A stretch of DNA of 64,000 nucleotides, taken from assembly GCA_023421955.1 (NCBI GenBank), contig JAEZSE010000034.1, positions 20,015 through 84,014 of the forward strand, given 5' to 3'. Numbering within the stretch: position 1 is the first letter of the stretch; every line of letters begins with the position of its first letter. Both the position numbers and the translations under genes were made by a program. The notes below the pieces were generated by a model, which saw nothing but the letters and a program-made list of their open reading frames with translations, was not told the origin of the DNA and made no database searches. The stretch is from Bacillota bacterium. Lineage in GTDB: Bacteria > Bacillota > Clostridia > Christensenellales > UMGS416. Of this stretch, positions 25,401-34,569 are shown in pieces.

Positions 25401-25624
25401 TAAAACCCTCTCTGCTCCGCCGGTCCTTCCTGATGGCGCAGGCAAGGCAAGTGCGGTGCTGACCATCGGGCAGGCCGTAGGTCTGCCCATCCAAGCCCCC
25501 TCTGAATCCCCCGCAGTGCACGGCAACCATGCATCGATGGCTGCCCCCTGCGAGGGATTTTCGCATATATGGCCGCACCCATCCAGTATGTATATGATAT
25601 CTGCGGCGCGGAGGCGGAGAAAGA

Positions 25625-27043
25625 TTGCTGGATATCCTGATTGTGGCGGCTTATCTGCTAGGCACGGTGGCGTGGGGTCTTGCCAAGGCCCGTAGGCTCA
25701 GAACCGGCGGGGATTTCAACGGCACGGGGACCAGGCAAGGGCCTTTTCTGGTATTCGCATCATTGACCGCATCGTTTTTAGGGGGCGGATTTTCTTTCGG
25801 CCTTGCATCCAGGGTTTACGCCGGTGGTGTCGGCCATGTGCTTGCATTGTGGGGGTTCAGTGTCGGCACCGTGCTGGTGGGCCTCATTCTTGCACCCAGG
25901 CTGCAGCGGTTTCGGGGGTGCGGCTCCGTAGGATCGCTGATGGGTGTAGCTTACGGTCCGGGCGCACAGGCGGCTGTGGGAATGCTGGCAGCGCTGTTTT
26001 GCTGCGCCGTATTTGGCGCGCAACTCCGGGCGTTGGGGCTACTGCTAGAAGCATGGTTGGGTTTGGACTTCCGGCTGGGCGCGGCGGTCGGCTGCGCGGT
26101 GCTGGTTGCGTTGTGCGCATCGGGAGGCTCACAGGCTGTGGTCACCGCAGCCCCAATCCAGTTTGCGCTGCTGCTCTGCGGCTTTGCGCTCATGCTGGTA
26201 TTGGGCGTCGCCCGAACCGGCGGCTTTTCCGGCTTGGCGCAGACAGTTTCACCAGAAAAGTTGCAGCCATTCTCCGAACTCACGGTGCCGATGGCTACCG
26301 GGTCATTCCTGCTGTTCATGAGCGGGGAGACACTGGCCCCACCTTATGTGGGCAGGCTCCTCACCAGCCGCGACGGGCAATCGGCCAGGATGGGCGGGTT
26401 GGCAGCGGGGCTGCTTTCCATAGTGCTGTTCGCACTGTGCGGGTTGGTGGGGCTCATCGCCTCGGCGATTTTTCCTCAGATCAATGCCGAGCTTGCGCTG
26501 CCTACAGTGCTGGCGCAGGTGCTGCCGGTGGGGTTGCGAGGTTTGGCCGCAGCCGGAGTGCTGGCAGGCCTCACGGCGGCTGGCGCCGCGTTTCTGAGTG
26601 CAGCTGTCTCCAATCTCACGCTGGACGTGCTGCCGCCCTTTTTGCCGGGAAGCAGTGGTGTGGCAACGGGAAGAGCAGCCACAGTGGCATTCGGGCTCGT
26701 CTCGCTGTCTGTGGCGCTTTTCTCCACAGGCGTCCTGGAGGCGCTTGCGCTGGCCTACAAGCTCTGGGCCCCGGCAGTGACAGTGCCGCTGGTGGCTGCC
26801 GCCTTCGGCAAGCGATCGGGGCTATTGGTCTATTGGTGCACCGCGCTGGGCGGATTGGTATCCATGGTCTTTTGGGAGATTTCAGGCAATCCTTTTGCGC
26901 TGCCGTCGCCGGTTTTTGGTATACTGATATCGGCGGCTGTTTGCATCTCGCTGCCACAGCGGAAACCAATGAAAAGAGCAGATGACATGAGATTCGATAA
27001 TTGTGTTCTGAAAGCGGGGCGGGGTCGATGGGCTGGGCGGTGA
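25625..27043 (+). CDS. Sodium:solute symporter family (SSS) transporter
   Basis: A 472-residue polytopic membrane protein with about 12-13 hydrophobic segments. Family-like features are the N-terminal GGDFNGTGTRQGPFLVFASLTAS (in part) with FLGGGF, MSGETLAPPYVGR in the middle, and AAFLSAAVSNLTLD near segment 8-9. SSS proteins couple Na+ entry to uptake of sugars, proline, pantothenate and other solutes; the substrate is not readable. The start is a TTG with GGAG five bases upstream, which fits better than any ATG. The 3' end overlaps the next gene by 16 bases. Confidence 0.85.
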   Translation: MLDILIVAAYLLGTVAWGLAKARRLRTGGDFNGTGTRQGPFLVFASLTASFLGGGFSFGLASRVYAGGVGHVLALWGFSVGTVLVGLILAPRLQRFRGCGSVGSLMGVAYGPGAQAAVGMLAALFCCAVFGAQLRALGLLLEAWLGLDFRLGAAVGCAVLVALCASGGSQAVVTAAPIQFALLLCGFALMLVLGVARTGGFSGLAQTVSPEKLQPFSELTVPMATGSFLLFMSGETLAPPYVGRLLTSRDGQSARMGGLAAGLLSIVLFALCGLVGLIASAIFPQINAELALPTVLAQVLPVGLRGLAAAGVLAGLTAAGAAFLSAAVSNLTLDVLPPFLPGSSGVATGRAATVAFGLVSLSVALFSTGVLEALALAYKLWAPAVTVPLVAAAFGKRSGLLVYWCTALGGLVSMVFWEISGNPFALPSPVFGILISAAVCISLPQRKPMKRADDMRFDNCVLKAGRGRWAGR

Positions 27044-27552
27044 TCCTGCTGCCCGATGAGCGGGCAGACACCTGCGCCCGCAGAGTATGGAATGCCGCAG
27101 GCCGCGCCGGGTATGGCGAAAAGCTGTTTGACGGCGACAACCGGCCCCATGTGAGCCTGACCGTGCTGGAAACCCAGGACGGGACGTTGGACGCGGCAGT
27201 GCAAGCCTTTGCCGAAAGCACCACACCGGTGCAGGTGGCATTCGCTGCGATGGGCAGCTTTGGAGAAAACGTGATCTATCTTTCCCCGGAGCCAACCTCG
27301 GCGCTGCTCCAAATGAACCGGGAGCTATCCAACAGGCTGGGCCCACTGCTCTCACTGGCCGACCGGTACTACCTGCCCGGCGAATTCCAGCCGCACATGA
27401 CGGTTGTGTTCAACGTGCCCGAGGGGCAGTTCAACCATGCGTGGCGGGTCACGCGAGAGCATTTCATCCCCTTCACTGCCATCTTTAACCGGATTGCCGT
27501 GGTGAAGTTCCACCCAGTGAAGATCATGAACATCTATGAACTCAGGGGCTGA
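27028..27552 (+). CDS. 2'-5' RNA ligase / cyclic phosphodiesterase family protein
   Basis: A 174-residue member of the 2H phosphoesterase superfamily. The two catalytic H-x-S/T motifs are HVS at residues 41-43 and HMT at 123-125, spaced as in LigT-like proteins. The superfamily opens cyclic nucleotide phosphodiesters or joins RNA halves; the in vivo substrate is usually unknown. I chose ATG 27028, which overlaps the symporter's 3' end; an upstream TTG at 27001 is an alternative. Translation coupling with the symporter looks likely, though a functional link is not apparent. Confidence 0.8.
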   Translation: MGWAVILLPDERADTCARRVWNAAGRAGYGEKLFDGDNRPHVSLTVLETQDGTLDAAVQAFAESTTPVQVAFAAMGSFGENVIYLSPEPTSALLQMNRELSNRLGPLLSLADRYYLPGEFQPHMTVVFNVPEGQFNHAWRVTREHFIPFTAIFNRIAVVKFHPVKIMNIYELRG

Positions 27553-27561
27553 GCCAGGGCA

Positions 27562-28473
27562 TCACCGCCCGGCAAAGCCCTTGCCTGTCACTTCTTTCAA
27601 GTCGTTCAGCACCACAAAGGCCTGCGGGTCTTCCTCCTCAACAATCTTTTTCATCTTTTGAGCCTGTTCGGTTTTGATGACACAGAAGAGCATCATTTTC
27701 TCGTTGTGGGTATACATCCCCGTGCAACGGGTGGCGGTCACGCCGCGCTTCAGTTCTGCCATGATGCGGCGGGAAATTTCCTCCGGCCTTGATGTGATGA
27801 TCTGCACGCCTTTGGCCGCACTCACACCGGAAAGTAAGCCATCCATCACCCGGGAGGTGACAAAGCGCACAACAATGGCATAAAGCGCCAGATTCCAGTT
27901 GCGCACCACAATCACTGTAAACAAAATCACCAGCCCATCCACAAAGATCATGTATTGAGAAAATGAAAACTTCGGAAACTTCCGGTGCAATGCCAGCGCC
28001 GCAACATCAGACCCGCCGGTAGCGCCGCCGAAGCGATAGATCATCGCCATACCCGCGCCGATCAACGCGCCGCCGGCCACGGCATAGAGCAACAGGTTGG
28101 ACATATCGGCGGTGGGATCCGGCCCATACAGCGCAGGGATGACATAGCGGTTCACCGCAGGTGTGAAAAGGTCGAAGAAAATCGCCAGCACGGTGGAGGT
28201 AAAAAACACCCTTGCGATGTGGCGGATACCAAACAGGTGCAGCGTGGACAAATACAGCACGATGTTGATGCACCAGGTTACACCACCCACCGGCAAGCGG
28301 TTGCCAGTCAGGCGAACGACCACCGTGGAGAGGCCCACCACGCCGCCGGGCACAATATAAGCCGGAATGACAAAAACAAGGTATCCTGCCGCGTAAATCA
28401 GGATCCCCACCAGCTGGCGGAGCTGGTTGGCGACCCACTCACGGTTTTTCAGGAGGGCAAGACCTTTTTGCAT
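27562..28473 (-). CDS. YitT family membrane protein (DUF161 + DUF2179)
   Basis: The 303-residue protein has five or six hydrophobic segments with GVVGLSTVV, GGVTWCINIVLY and RFGGATGGSDVAAL, the typical YitT pattern, then a ~100-residue cytosolic DUF2179 domain (VQIITSRPEEIS, RGVTATRCTGMYTHNEKMMLFCVI in part, DPQAFVVLND). Function of the family is not established. No convincing ribosome site is seen: the ATG at 28473 is used here, while a TTG at 28503 would add ten residues. It converges with the RNA-ligase gene, nine bases apart. Confidence 0.85.
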   Translation of the reverse strand: MQKGLALLKNREWVANQLRQLVGILIYAAGYLVFVIPAYIVPGGVVGLSTVVVRLTGNRLPVGGVTWCINIVLYLSTLHLFGIRHIARVFFTSTVLAIFFDLFTPAVNRYVIPALYGPDPTADMSNLLLYAVAGGALIGAGMAMIYRFGGATGGSDVAALALHRKFPKFSFSQYMIFVDGLVILFTVIVVRNWNLALYAIVVRFVTSRVMDGLLSGVSAAKGVQIITSRPEEISRRIMAELKRGVTATRCTGMYTHNEKMMLFCVIKTEQAQKMKKIVEEEDPQAFVVLNDLKEVTGKGFAGR

Positions 28474-28630
28474 CGGTTTCAATTGCTGGGCTCCGATCGT
28501 CAAATCGGTTGTAGTATTTTACAGAGCGTGAAGTGCCATTCCCACAGTTGAACAATAGGTCAATACTTCAAAAACGTCGGATTTTGTCGGATGCAGTCGT
28601 TTCATATAACAATTTATTATTAATATATTA

Positions 28631-28659
28631 GTGATATGTGTATGTATGGATGATATAAT
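28631..28659 (+). promoter_or_regulatory. Candidate promoter for the second giant surface protein
   Basis: TATAAT at 28654-28659 with a weak -35 (GTGATA, 28631-28636) at 17 bp. It lies in a very AT-rich stretch. A direct repeat of GTCGGAT occurs just upstream near 28577-28600, which could be a regulator site. Confidence 0.5.
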
Positions 28660-28708
28660 GGCAAAGACACACTTTGGAAATGGAAAACAAAATCTGGAGG
28701 ACGATGGT

Positions 28709-31700
28709 ATGAAACGAAGCCTTCGCATTTTCACAGGGATTGTAGTTTTATTAGCATTCGTATTTGGGATGGGGATGGCATCGGATGGGACGGCATGGGC
28801 TGAAGGGGAAAAGAAACCTCCAGTTCATCGAAACATTGTCCCACTAGATAAATCTCAGCTTCATGATATGCCATTCGATGATAGAGAAACAAGAACATCC
28901 ACAAAAAACTCATATATTTACGGGGCAACAACAGTCAATACAACCACATATAACTCCAACCTGATTGTCACCTCGAGTGCCTACATGACAGTAGGAACAA
29001 ACGCCACCATAACAATCAACGGAGACCTAAAAATAGCAGCCGATGCTACTGTAAAAATCACAAGCGGCAAGCTTATCGTTAATGGCGATATCGTGATTGA
29101 AAACGGCCAATTGATAGCAAGCGGAACCGGACAAATCGTGGTCAGCAAGGCACCCACAACAGGATCGGTCGCTGGCAAGTACGGCGGTAGGATCATTGTT
29201 GGAGACGATGACGGCAGGTATGCAGGCACGCTCGCATTGAATGGTAGCGCAAAGATCACAATTAATTATGCTCAGTATGGTGGGTTATACCTGCTCCAGA
29301 ACAGCACATTCAAAATGCTCTCCAGCGACACAAAAATAACCGTAAATAACGATTGTTACTTCAACGGTTATTCCACAAAAGGTCTACTAGTTGGCGGAAC
29401 TCTGGAAATCATTAACGGGTCATTTCAACAATGGTTTGATACCTCAACAGAATCTTTCTGTCCGAATGATGGGTTTCAGGTCATTATGAAAGGAACAAAC
29501 AATACAAAAAGAACAGTTTTCTTTGCCAATCCTGAAGACTCCTATTTCACAAAGGTGTCTTTCTCGGGTGTAACCTTTGAGCCATTCAGCACAATCTCAA
29601 TCAAAACATCTCTAGCAACAGATACCACAATGAACCTCAGTGATTGCTTTGTTTTTCTACAAGGAAGCTTGAATGGCAAAAAACTTGCGATTACCGCACA
29701 AGCTACGTTTATCACATCTTTCAATGCACTGATCATCGACAGTGGTTCGCTCACGATAAACGGAGATTTTGAAGTTGATGAGTATTGTCAACTGATCATG
29801 ACCAATTCGAGCGGCAAAATAACAGTCAATGGTTCATTCTGGACTTATAGCAATACCATGACCTTACAGAATGGTGAGCTTCTGATAAATGGAGATTTTT
29901 ATCAGGGAATTGACTATCTTTACAATGAAGACACTTTTGCTCCAGCCCAGTCATTCGTAACAAAGATTTCTGGGCAGGATAGGTATGTAGAGTTTGAAAG
30001 TCCCGAGTCGTCATACTTTACGAAATTCTCCATAACAACCGACGCAAGCCTTGATGATACCAGTATCATCTCCATTAAGAATGATTTGCAGAATGACCAG
30101 ACGATGGCTTATCCGAACCTGAACTACCGCGGCAACCTGAACGGCCACACCCTGCAAGTGAACGGCAACCTGACCGTTCCCGCCGGCAACACCCTGACCG
30201 TAGGAGGCGGCACGCTCAACGTTGCAGGCAACCTGACCGTCTCCGGCGACTTGGTCATGACCGAAGCGGCCGACAAGGTGGCCGTAACCGGCAACTACAC
30301 CGCCAGCAGCGCCAGCGCCAGCACAGACCTGTCTGACGGCAAGCTGTTTATCGGCGGCAACTTTGCCCAATCCGGCAACGCCACTTCTTTCCTCGCCACC
30401 GGCAGCCACACGACGGTTCTGAATGGCACCGGTGTGCAAACCGTTACTTTCGGCTCGACCAGCTCAAAGTTCGCTTCACTCGTAATACTCAACGACAGTG
30501 TCGATCCTGCCTCGATTCCGGCCCAATATGACAGCATTGCCATGTCAGGCACCTCCTTGAAAGGAATCACTGCCAGCGCGGGAACGCTGACACCTGCCTT
30601 TGGAGCGGAAGTCAATGAGTATACAATTCTGCTGCCAACCGGCACAGACTCCGTCACCATCACCCCGGAGTTCCTGGATCGGTATGCCGGTTCCGCCTGG
30701 ATGACCGAGGGCGACGGGACAGACCATGTCACATCCGTTACGGTCAATTCCGTACCCTACGATAGCACCAAGACAGTTGTGATCAAAGCTCACGCAGCAG
30801 GAGACGCCAAGATCACGGATTACACCTTCAACGTCATGCAGATCAACCCCGACCTCTCCGACCTCGGCACCCTGCCCCCCGGAGCGGTGCTGGAACCGGC
30901 CTTTGACCCCTCCGTGCACACCTACACGGTGCAGCTGCCGGAAACGGTTGCCTCGTTCACCTTCGCGCCGCAGACCGACCATCCAGATTCCACCGTACAC
31001 TTTGATACCGCAGACGGCCCGGCTGCCGTGGTGGTCGCACTCAACCCCTACGAAAGTTCCACCCATACCGTTAAAGTAGTTGCCCAAGACGGTGTAACCG
31101 AAGGCAGCTATACGGTCACTTTCGTCCGCCGCTACCCGCTATCCGGTATAACGGTCTCCGCCGGCACACTGGATCCCGCCTTCAGCGAAGGCACCGCCAC
31201 CTACACAGTGAATGTGCCCACCAACGTGCCCACAGTCACCGTCACGGCGGAAAAGCTTGATGTTATGAATCCCGACTTTGACTGGTCAAAGTTTGAGATC
31301 ACGGCAGACGGGACCACCGTGGAAGCCGATCATGTGGACATCGCCCTCGCAGTCGGTGAAACCAAGGCCGTCTCGATCAAGGCATGGGACATCGAAGGCA
31401 AGACCTCGGCCACCTATACGGTCTCGCTGACCCGCGTGTCCATGCTGTCCAACATCGTTCCGTCCACAGGCACGCTGACGCCCGTATTCAACGGCAATAT
31501 CGGCAGTTACAACATCTACGTCCCCAACACGACGGCATCGGTCAAACTCACACCGGCCAAGACACAGTATTGCACCTCGATGACGATCAACGGCAAGGTT
31601 GCCAATGATGTGACGCTGGCGCTCACCGCTGGCGGCAAGTCCACCGCGACGATTGTATGCACCAACGGCACCGGCGCGGAAGCCTTCTCCTCGACCTATA

Positions 31701-33085
31701 CGGTGGATGTCTACCGCGTGGCCCCCATCACCGGTATCACGATCACCGGCGGTACACTGAGCCCGACATTCGCCGTGGGCACGATGAACTATACGGTAAG
31801 CGTGCCGGCGACCACCGCAGCGGTTACCGTGACACCAACCGTCTCTGCATACTGCACCAATATGACGATGGATGGCCAGGCCGTGGCGTCGGTCACGCTG
31901 ACCCCCGCCATCGGCGGAAGTGCTGCCACGGTGATCACCGGCACCGGCCTGGACGGCGTTGTAAAAACATACACCATCACTGTGAAGCGCGCCGCGCTGA
32001 TCACGGGAATCACACCCTACCCAGGCACGCTGTCGCCGGCATTCAAAGCCGCGACGCTGGATTATACAGTAACGGTGCCCTATTCCACCACGCAGGTTAA
32101 GATTACTCCGGTGAAGGCCTCCACCGGAGTCAAGTATCTGTACATCAACGGTGTGGCCGCAACCTACGCCTACATCAAGCCTCCGTTGGGCGGCAGCGCA
32201 AAGGCCGTGATCAGGGCAATTGGTACTGATAACAAGACTGCGGTGGCCTATACCGTCACGGTGAAGCGCGCGGGCCTGATCTCTGCCATCAATCTCTCCA
32301 CAGGATCGCTCTCACCGGCTTTCGTTGGCTCCACCTCGGCCTACACGGTCAACCTGCCTATAACGACACCGTCGGTCACGATCACACCTGTCAAAACATC
32401 TTCCTGCAAATCGTTCACAATCAATGGAAAGGCCGTTGCCAGCGCGGTGATTACTCCTCCGGCAGGCAGCTATGCGACCTGCACGATCGTGGCCACGGCA
32501 CTGGATGGGACGACGAAATCCACCTATACGATCAAGGTCTATCGGCACCGGCCCATCACCGGTATCGGGTTATCCACCGGCAGGATGAGCCCGACGTTCG
32601 CTTCCACCACCCTGGACTATATTGTGACGATTCCGGCCGACAAGCCTTCCGTCACGATCACCCCAACCAGAACCACCGGTTATAGCTACACGATCAACGG
32701 CGGGTCCGTGAACACGCCGGCCACGATCAATGTGGCACCCCACGCCACTGAAACGGCATCCATCGTGGCCACATATCCCGGCGGCTCAATCACTTATACC
32801 CTCACGATTCAGCGGGCAGACGCGCCGGACAACATTGTAGCCATCAGCGGCGCACTAGATCCTGTGTTCAGCAATGAAGTGTTTGATTATGAGATTCATC
32901 TGGACCACGCATCCGGCCCCGACACTGTCACGCTCAACGTGACAGCTACAGGCGACTGCATCCTCCAGACCAGCGGCCTGACAGCCACCAAGCCTGCCTC
33001 ACCGGGCTACAAGGTCGCCACAATTACCGTAACCCCTGCCGGTGAACTCACAGTGACTTACACCATCAAGATTTACTGGGACTGA
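28709..33085 (+). CDS. Giant secreted repeat protein 2: beta-helix-like region plus nine cadherin-like domains
   Basis: The 1458-residue protein has a Sec signal peptide (cleavage near residue 33, AWA). Residues ~60-640 are beta-helix-like repeats (ITINGDL, SLTINGDF, NGNLTV...). From ~640 there are nine cadherin-like modules with the STGTLSPAF...YTVxxP signature. The architecture and many sequence units match the 6827-13168 gene, so the two are paralogues. TGGAGG precedes ATG 28709. No cell-wall anchor is visible. DNA encoding residues 1 to ~460 is AT-rich (about 40-48% GC in lines I counted) and then changes abruptly near 30090 to about 62%, suggesting a mosaic gene. A bidirectional terminator follows. 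Confidence 0.9.
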   Translation: MKRSLRIFTGIVVLLAFVFGMGMASDGTAWAEGEKKPPVHRNIVPLDKSQLHDMPFDDRETRTSTKNSYIYGATTVNTTTYNSNLIVTSSAYMTVGTNATITINGDLKIAADATVKITSGKLIVNGDIVIENGQLIASGTGQIVVSKAPTTGSVAGKYGGRIIVGDDDGRYAGTLALNGSAKITINYAQYGGLYLLQNSTFKMLSSDTKITVNNDCYFNGYSTKGLLVGGTLEIINGSFQQWFDTSTESFCPNDGFQVIMKGTNNTKRTVFFANPEDSYFTKVSFSGVTFEPFSTISIKTSLATDTTMNLSDCFVFLQGSLNGKKLAITAQATFITSFNALIIDSGSLTINGDFEVDEYCQLIMTNSSGKITVNGSFWTYSNTMTLQNGELLINGDFYQGIDYLYNEDTFAPAQSFVTKISGQDRYVEFESPESSYFTKFSITTDASLDDTSIISIKNDLQNDQTMAYPNLNYRGNLNGHTLQVNGNLTVPAGNTLTVGGGTLNVAGNLTVSGDLVMTEAADKVAVTGNYTASSASASTDLSDGKLFIGGNFAQSGNATSFLATGSHTTVLNGTGVQTVTFGSTSSKFASLVILNDSVDPASIPAQYDSIAMSGTSLKGITASAGTLTPAFGAEVNEYTILLPTGTDSVTITPEFLDRYAGSAWMTEGDGTDHVTSVTVNSVPYDSTKTVVIKAHAAGDAKITDYTFNVMQINPDLSDLGTLPPGAVLEPAFDPSVHTYTVQLPETVASFTFAPQTDHPDSTVHFDTADGPAAVVVALNPYESSTHTVKVVAQDGVTEGSYTVTFVRRYPLSGITVSAGTLDPAFSEGTATYTVNVPTNVPTVTVTAEKLDVMNPDFDWSKFEITADGTTVEADHVDIALAVGETKAVSIKAWDIEGKTSATYTVSLTRVSMLSNIVPSTGTLTPVFNGNIGSYNIYVPNTTASVKLTPAKTQYCTSMTINGKVANDVTLALTAGGKSTATIVCTNGTGAEAFSSTYTVDVYRVAPITGITITGGTLSPTFAVGTMNYTVSVPATTAAVTVTPTVSAYCTNMTMDGQAVASVTLTPAIGGSAATVITGTGLDGVVKTYTITVKRAALITGITPYPGTLSPAFKAATLDYTVTVPYSTTQVKITPVKASTGVKYLYINGVAATYAYIKPPLGGSAKAVIRAIGTDNKTAVAYTVTVKRAGLISAINLSTGSLSPAFVGSTSAYTVNLPITTPSVTITPVKTSSCKSFTINGKAVASAVITPPAGSYATCTIVATALDGTTKSTYTIKVYRHRPITGIGLSTGRMSPTFASTTLDYIVTIPADKPSVTITPTRTTGYSYTINGGSVNTPATINVAPHATETASIVATYPGGSITYTLTIQRADAPDNIVAISGALDPVFSNEVFDYEIHLDHASGPDTVTLNVTATGDCILQTSGLTATKPASPGYKVATITVTPAGELTVTYTIKIYWD

Positions 33086-33102
33086 CAGGTAATGCAATGA
33101 AC

Positions 33103-33135
33103 AAACAGAAGCCCGGTTTTGCCGGGCTTCTGTTT
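33103..33135 (+). terminator. Bidirectional Rho-independent terminator
   Basis: AAACAGAAGCCCGG (33103-33116) pairs with CCGGGCTTCTGTTT (33122-33135) around a TTTTG loop. It serves both the surface-protein gene and the converging gltS gene. Confidence 0.9.
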
Positions 33136-33159
33136 TGCTGTGACAGCTAAGGTGGGCAG

Positions 33160-34569
33160 TTAACTACCTGCACCCGTCTTGCGTTTCTTGCGATATATCG
33201 GCAGCAGCGCGACCAGATGCAGCACCGTCGCATAAACAATCATGAGCCCCATGCTCACCCAAAGCAACAAATCACTTTTCGGGGCGAGCCCAATCAGTAG
33301 CAGCAATGGGAAGCCCAACAGGATTGCAGATGTGCTCCCGATCACAAGATTGTTGCTTGTGGGGGTGCGGAAGTCCGGATCCACCTCGCGGAGCAGGATG
33401 ATCCCCGTGCTCACCGTGCCGGTCATCATGCCATACATCCCAAAGAAAGCCTCATCGGCATATCCTGGGAACAAACGGTTTGACATGAACCGCACATACC
33501 ACAGCGTCAGGAACCCACCAGCCGTGCAGATGATCACAAAGGGCACCCAAAGGCCTTGCAGGTCGCCAATGTTGATCGCGCAGATGGAGGCGATGATCAT
33601 CAGGTCGAACGCGCTGCCTGATACGCGGTTCAATAAATAGTTGTTGGTGTATTGCCTGGTCATCAGCCTGGTCTTTTTAAACAGCGACAAAAGGCCCTTG
33701 AAAGCCGTCGCCATCACGGTGCCAATCAAGAAGTTGAACCCCCAGATGAGCGGGATCAACGTGGATGACATCCCATTCAGTGCAGGGATCGCCTGAATGA
33801 GCCAAGTAAGGCCCACAGACACCAGATAGGTGACTAAATAAATCAACAGCACCATCGCAATTTGTGTGGTGAAGCGGTCCACCGCTTCCGTCAGCGGCAC
33901 CTCACCGGGATCTTCCACCGGTTCTGCAGATTCCAGACCACCCTCAATTTGGTTGGCCGTGGAAAGCTTTTTCTTTTTCACAAGGTAATTCAAATAGATC
34001 ACGCCACCGATGCAGGCCCACAGCATCCCCATTGTGGCCACACCCAGCCCAAAGGACGCGCCTCCGGTAAAGCCCAGATTCTGGTAGTTGTTGCCAATAT
34101 TATATGCCTGGCCGGGGCCCTGCCCATAACCCAATGGCAGAAGCAAGCCCGATGCCTTGAACAAATCCGGCATCAGCGTGTAGCCCAGCGCCATCGTGAT
34201 CCCCAAACCCAGGATGCCTTGCACCAGATAAGAACAAACGATCAGGATTCCGCTCCTCAATCCATCGTGCCTTGCACGTGCAGTTTCGGCCAATTCTGAT
34301 TTACGTGGCATACGAAGCGCCAACGCAATAAAACCCACCGCAGTCATGTGATATGTCATCGTTTCCATAAACCTGTTATCCAGCGGCAACAGGCCGGTCA
34401 TGCGCAACCCCAATGCCAGGAATCCGCCCACAACCGCTGTCGGCAGCAGTGATTTCCGAATGAACGGCACTTTGCGCCGGATCACATTGGCGATCAGCAG
34501 CACAGCCGCTAAAATAGCCAGTTGCAAAAGGGAACGCCACAGCTGAGTATTAGAGGCTGAAAAATCCAT
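33160..34569 (-). CDS. gltS: Sodium/glutamate symporter (GltS/ESS family)
   Basis: A 469-residue carrier with two pseudo-symmetric sets of membrane segments separated by a hydrophilic loop (KKKKLSTANQIEGG... to about residue 230). GYGQGPGQAYNIG in the first half corresponds to the glycine-rich re-entrant loop of GltS proteins. Members take up glutamate with Na+; this one is somewhat long, so substrate specificity is probable rather than certain. GGGGAGG before ATG 34569 fixes the start, which lies 20 bases inside the preceding acyltransferase gene, implying coupled translation. Confidence 0.85.
   Translation of the reverse strand: MDFSASNTQLWRSLLQLAILAAVLLIANVIRRKVPFIRKSLLPTAVVGGFLALGLRMTGLLPLDNRFMETMTYHMTAVGFIALALRMPRKSELAETARARHDGLRSGILIVCSYLVQGILGLGITMALGYTLMPDLFKASGLLLPLGYGQGPGQAYNIGNNYQNLGFTGGASFGLGVATMGMLWACIGGVIYLNYLVKKKKLSTANQIEGGLESAEPVEDPGEVPLTEAVDRFTTQIAMVLLIYLVTYLVSVGLTWLIQAIPALNGMSSTLIPLIWGFNFLIGTVMATAFKGLLSLFKKTRLMTRQYTNNYLLNRVSGSAFDLMIIASICAINIGDLQGLWVPFVIICTAGGFLTLWYVRFMSNRLFPGYADEAFFGMYGMMTGTVSTGIILLREVDPDFRTPTSNNLVIGSTSAILLGFPLLLLIGLAPKSDLLLWVSMGLMIVYATVLHLVALLPIYRKKRKTGAGS

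Noticed and set aside
25106..25582. Minus-strand frames opposite the small cysteine protein
   Set aside because: Composition is that of a complementary shadow, without a ribosome site.
25401..25624. Possible leader RNA (riboswitch or T-box) before the symporter
   Set aside because: I see one short hairpin (GGGCAG...CTGCCC) but no conserved T-box or known riboswitch motif.
25849..26985. Long second frame (378 codons) inside the symporter gene
   Set aside because: Arg/Gly/Ala-rich out-of-frame translation of a GC-rich membrane gene; the other frame gives proper membrane segments.
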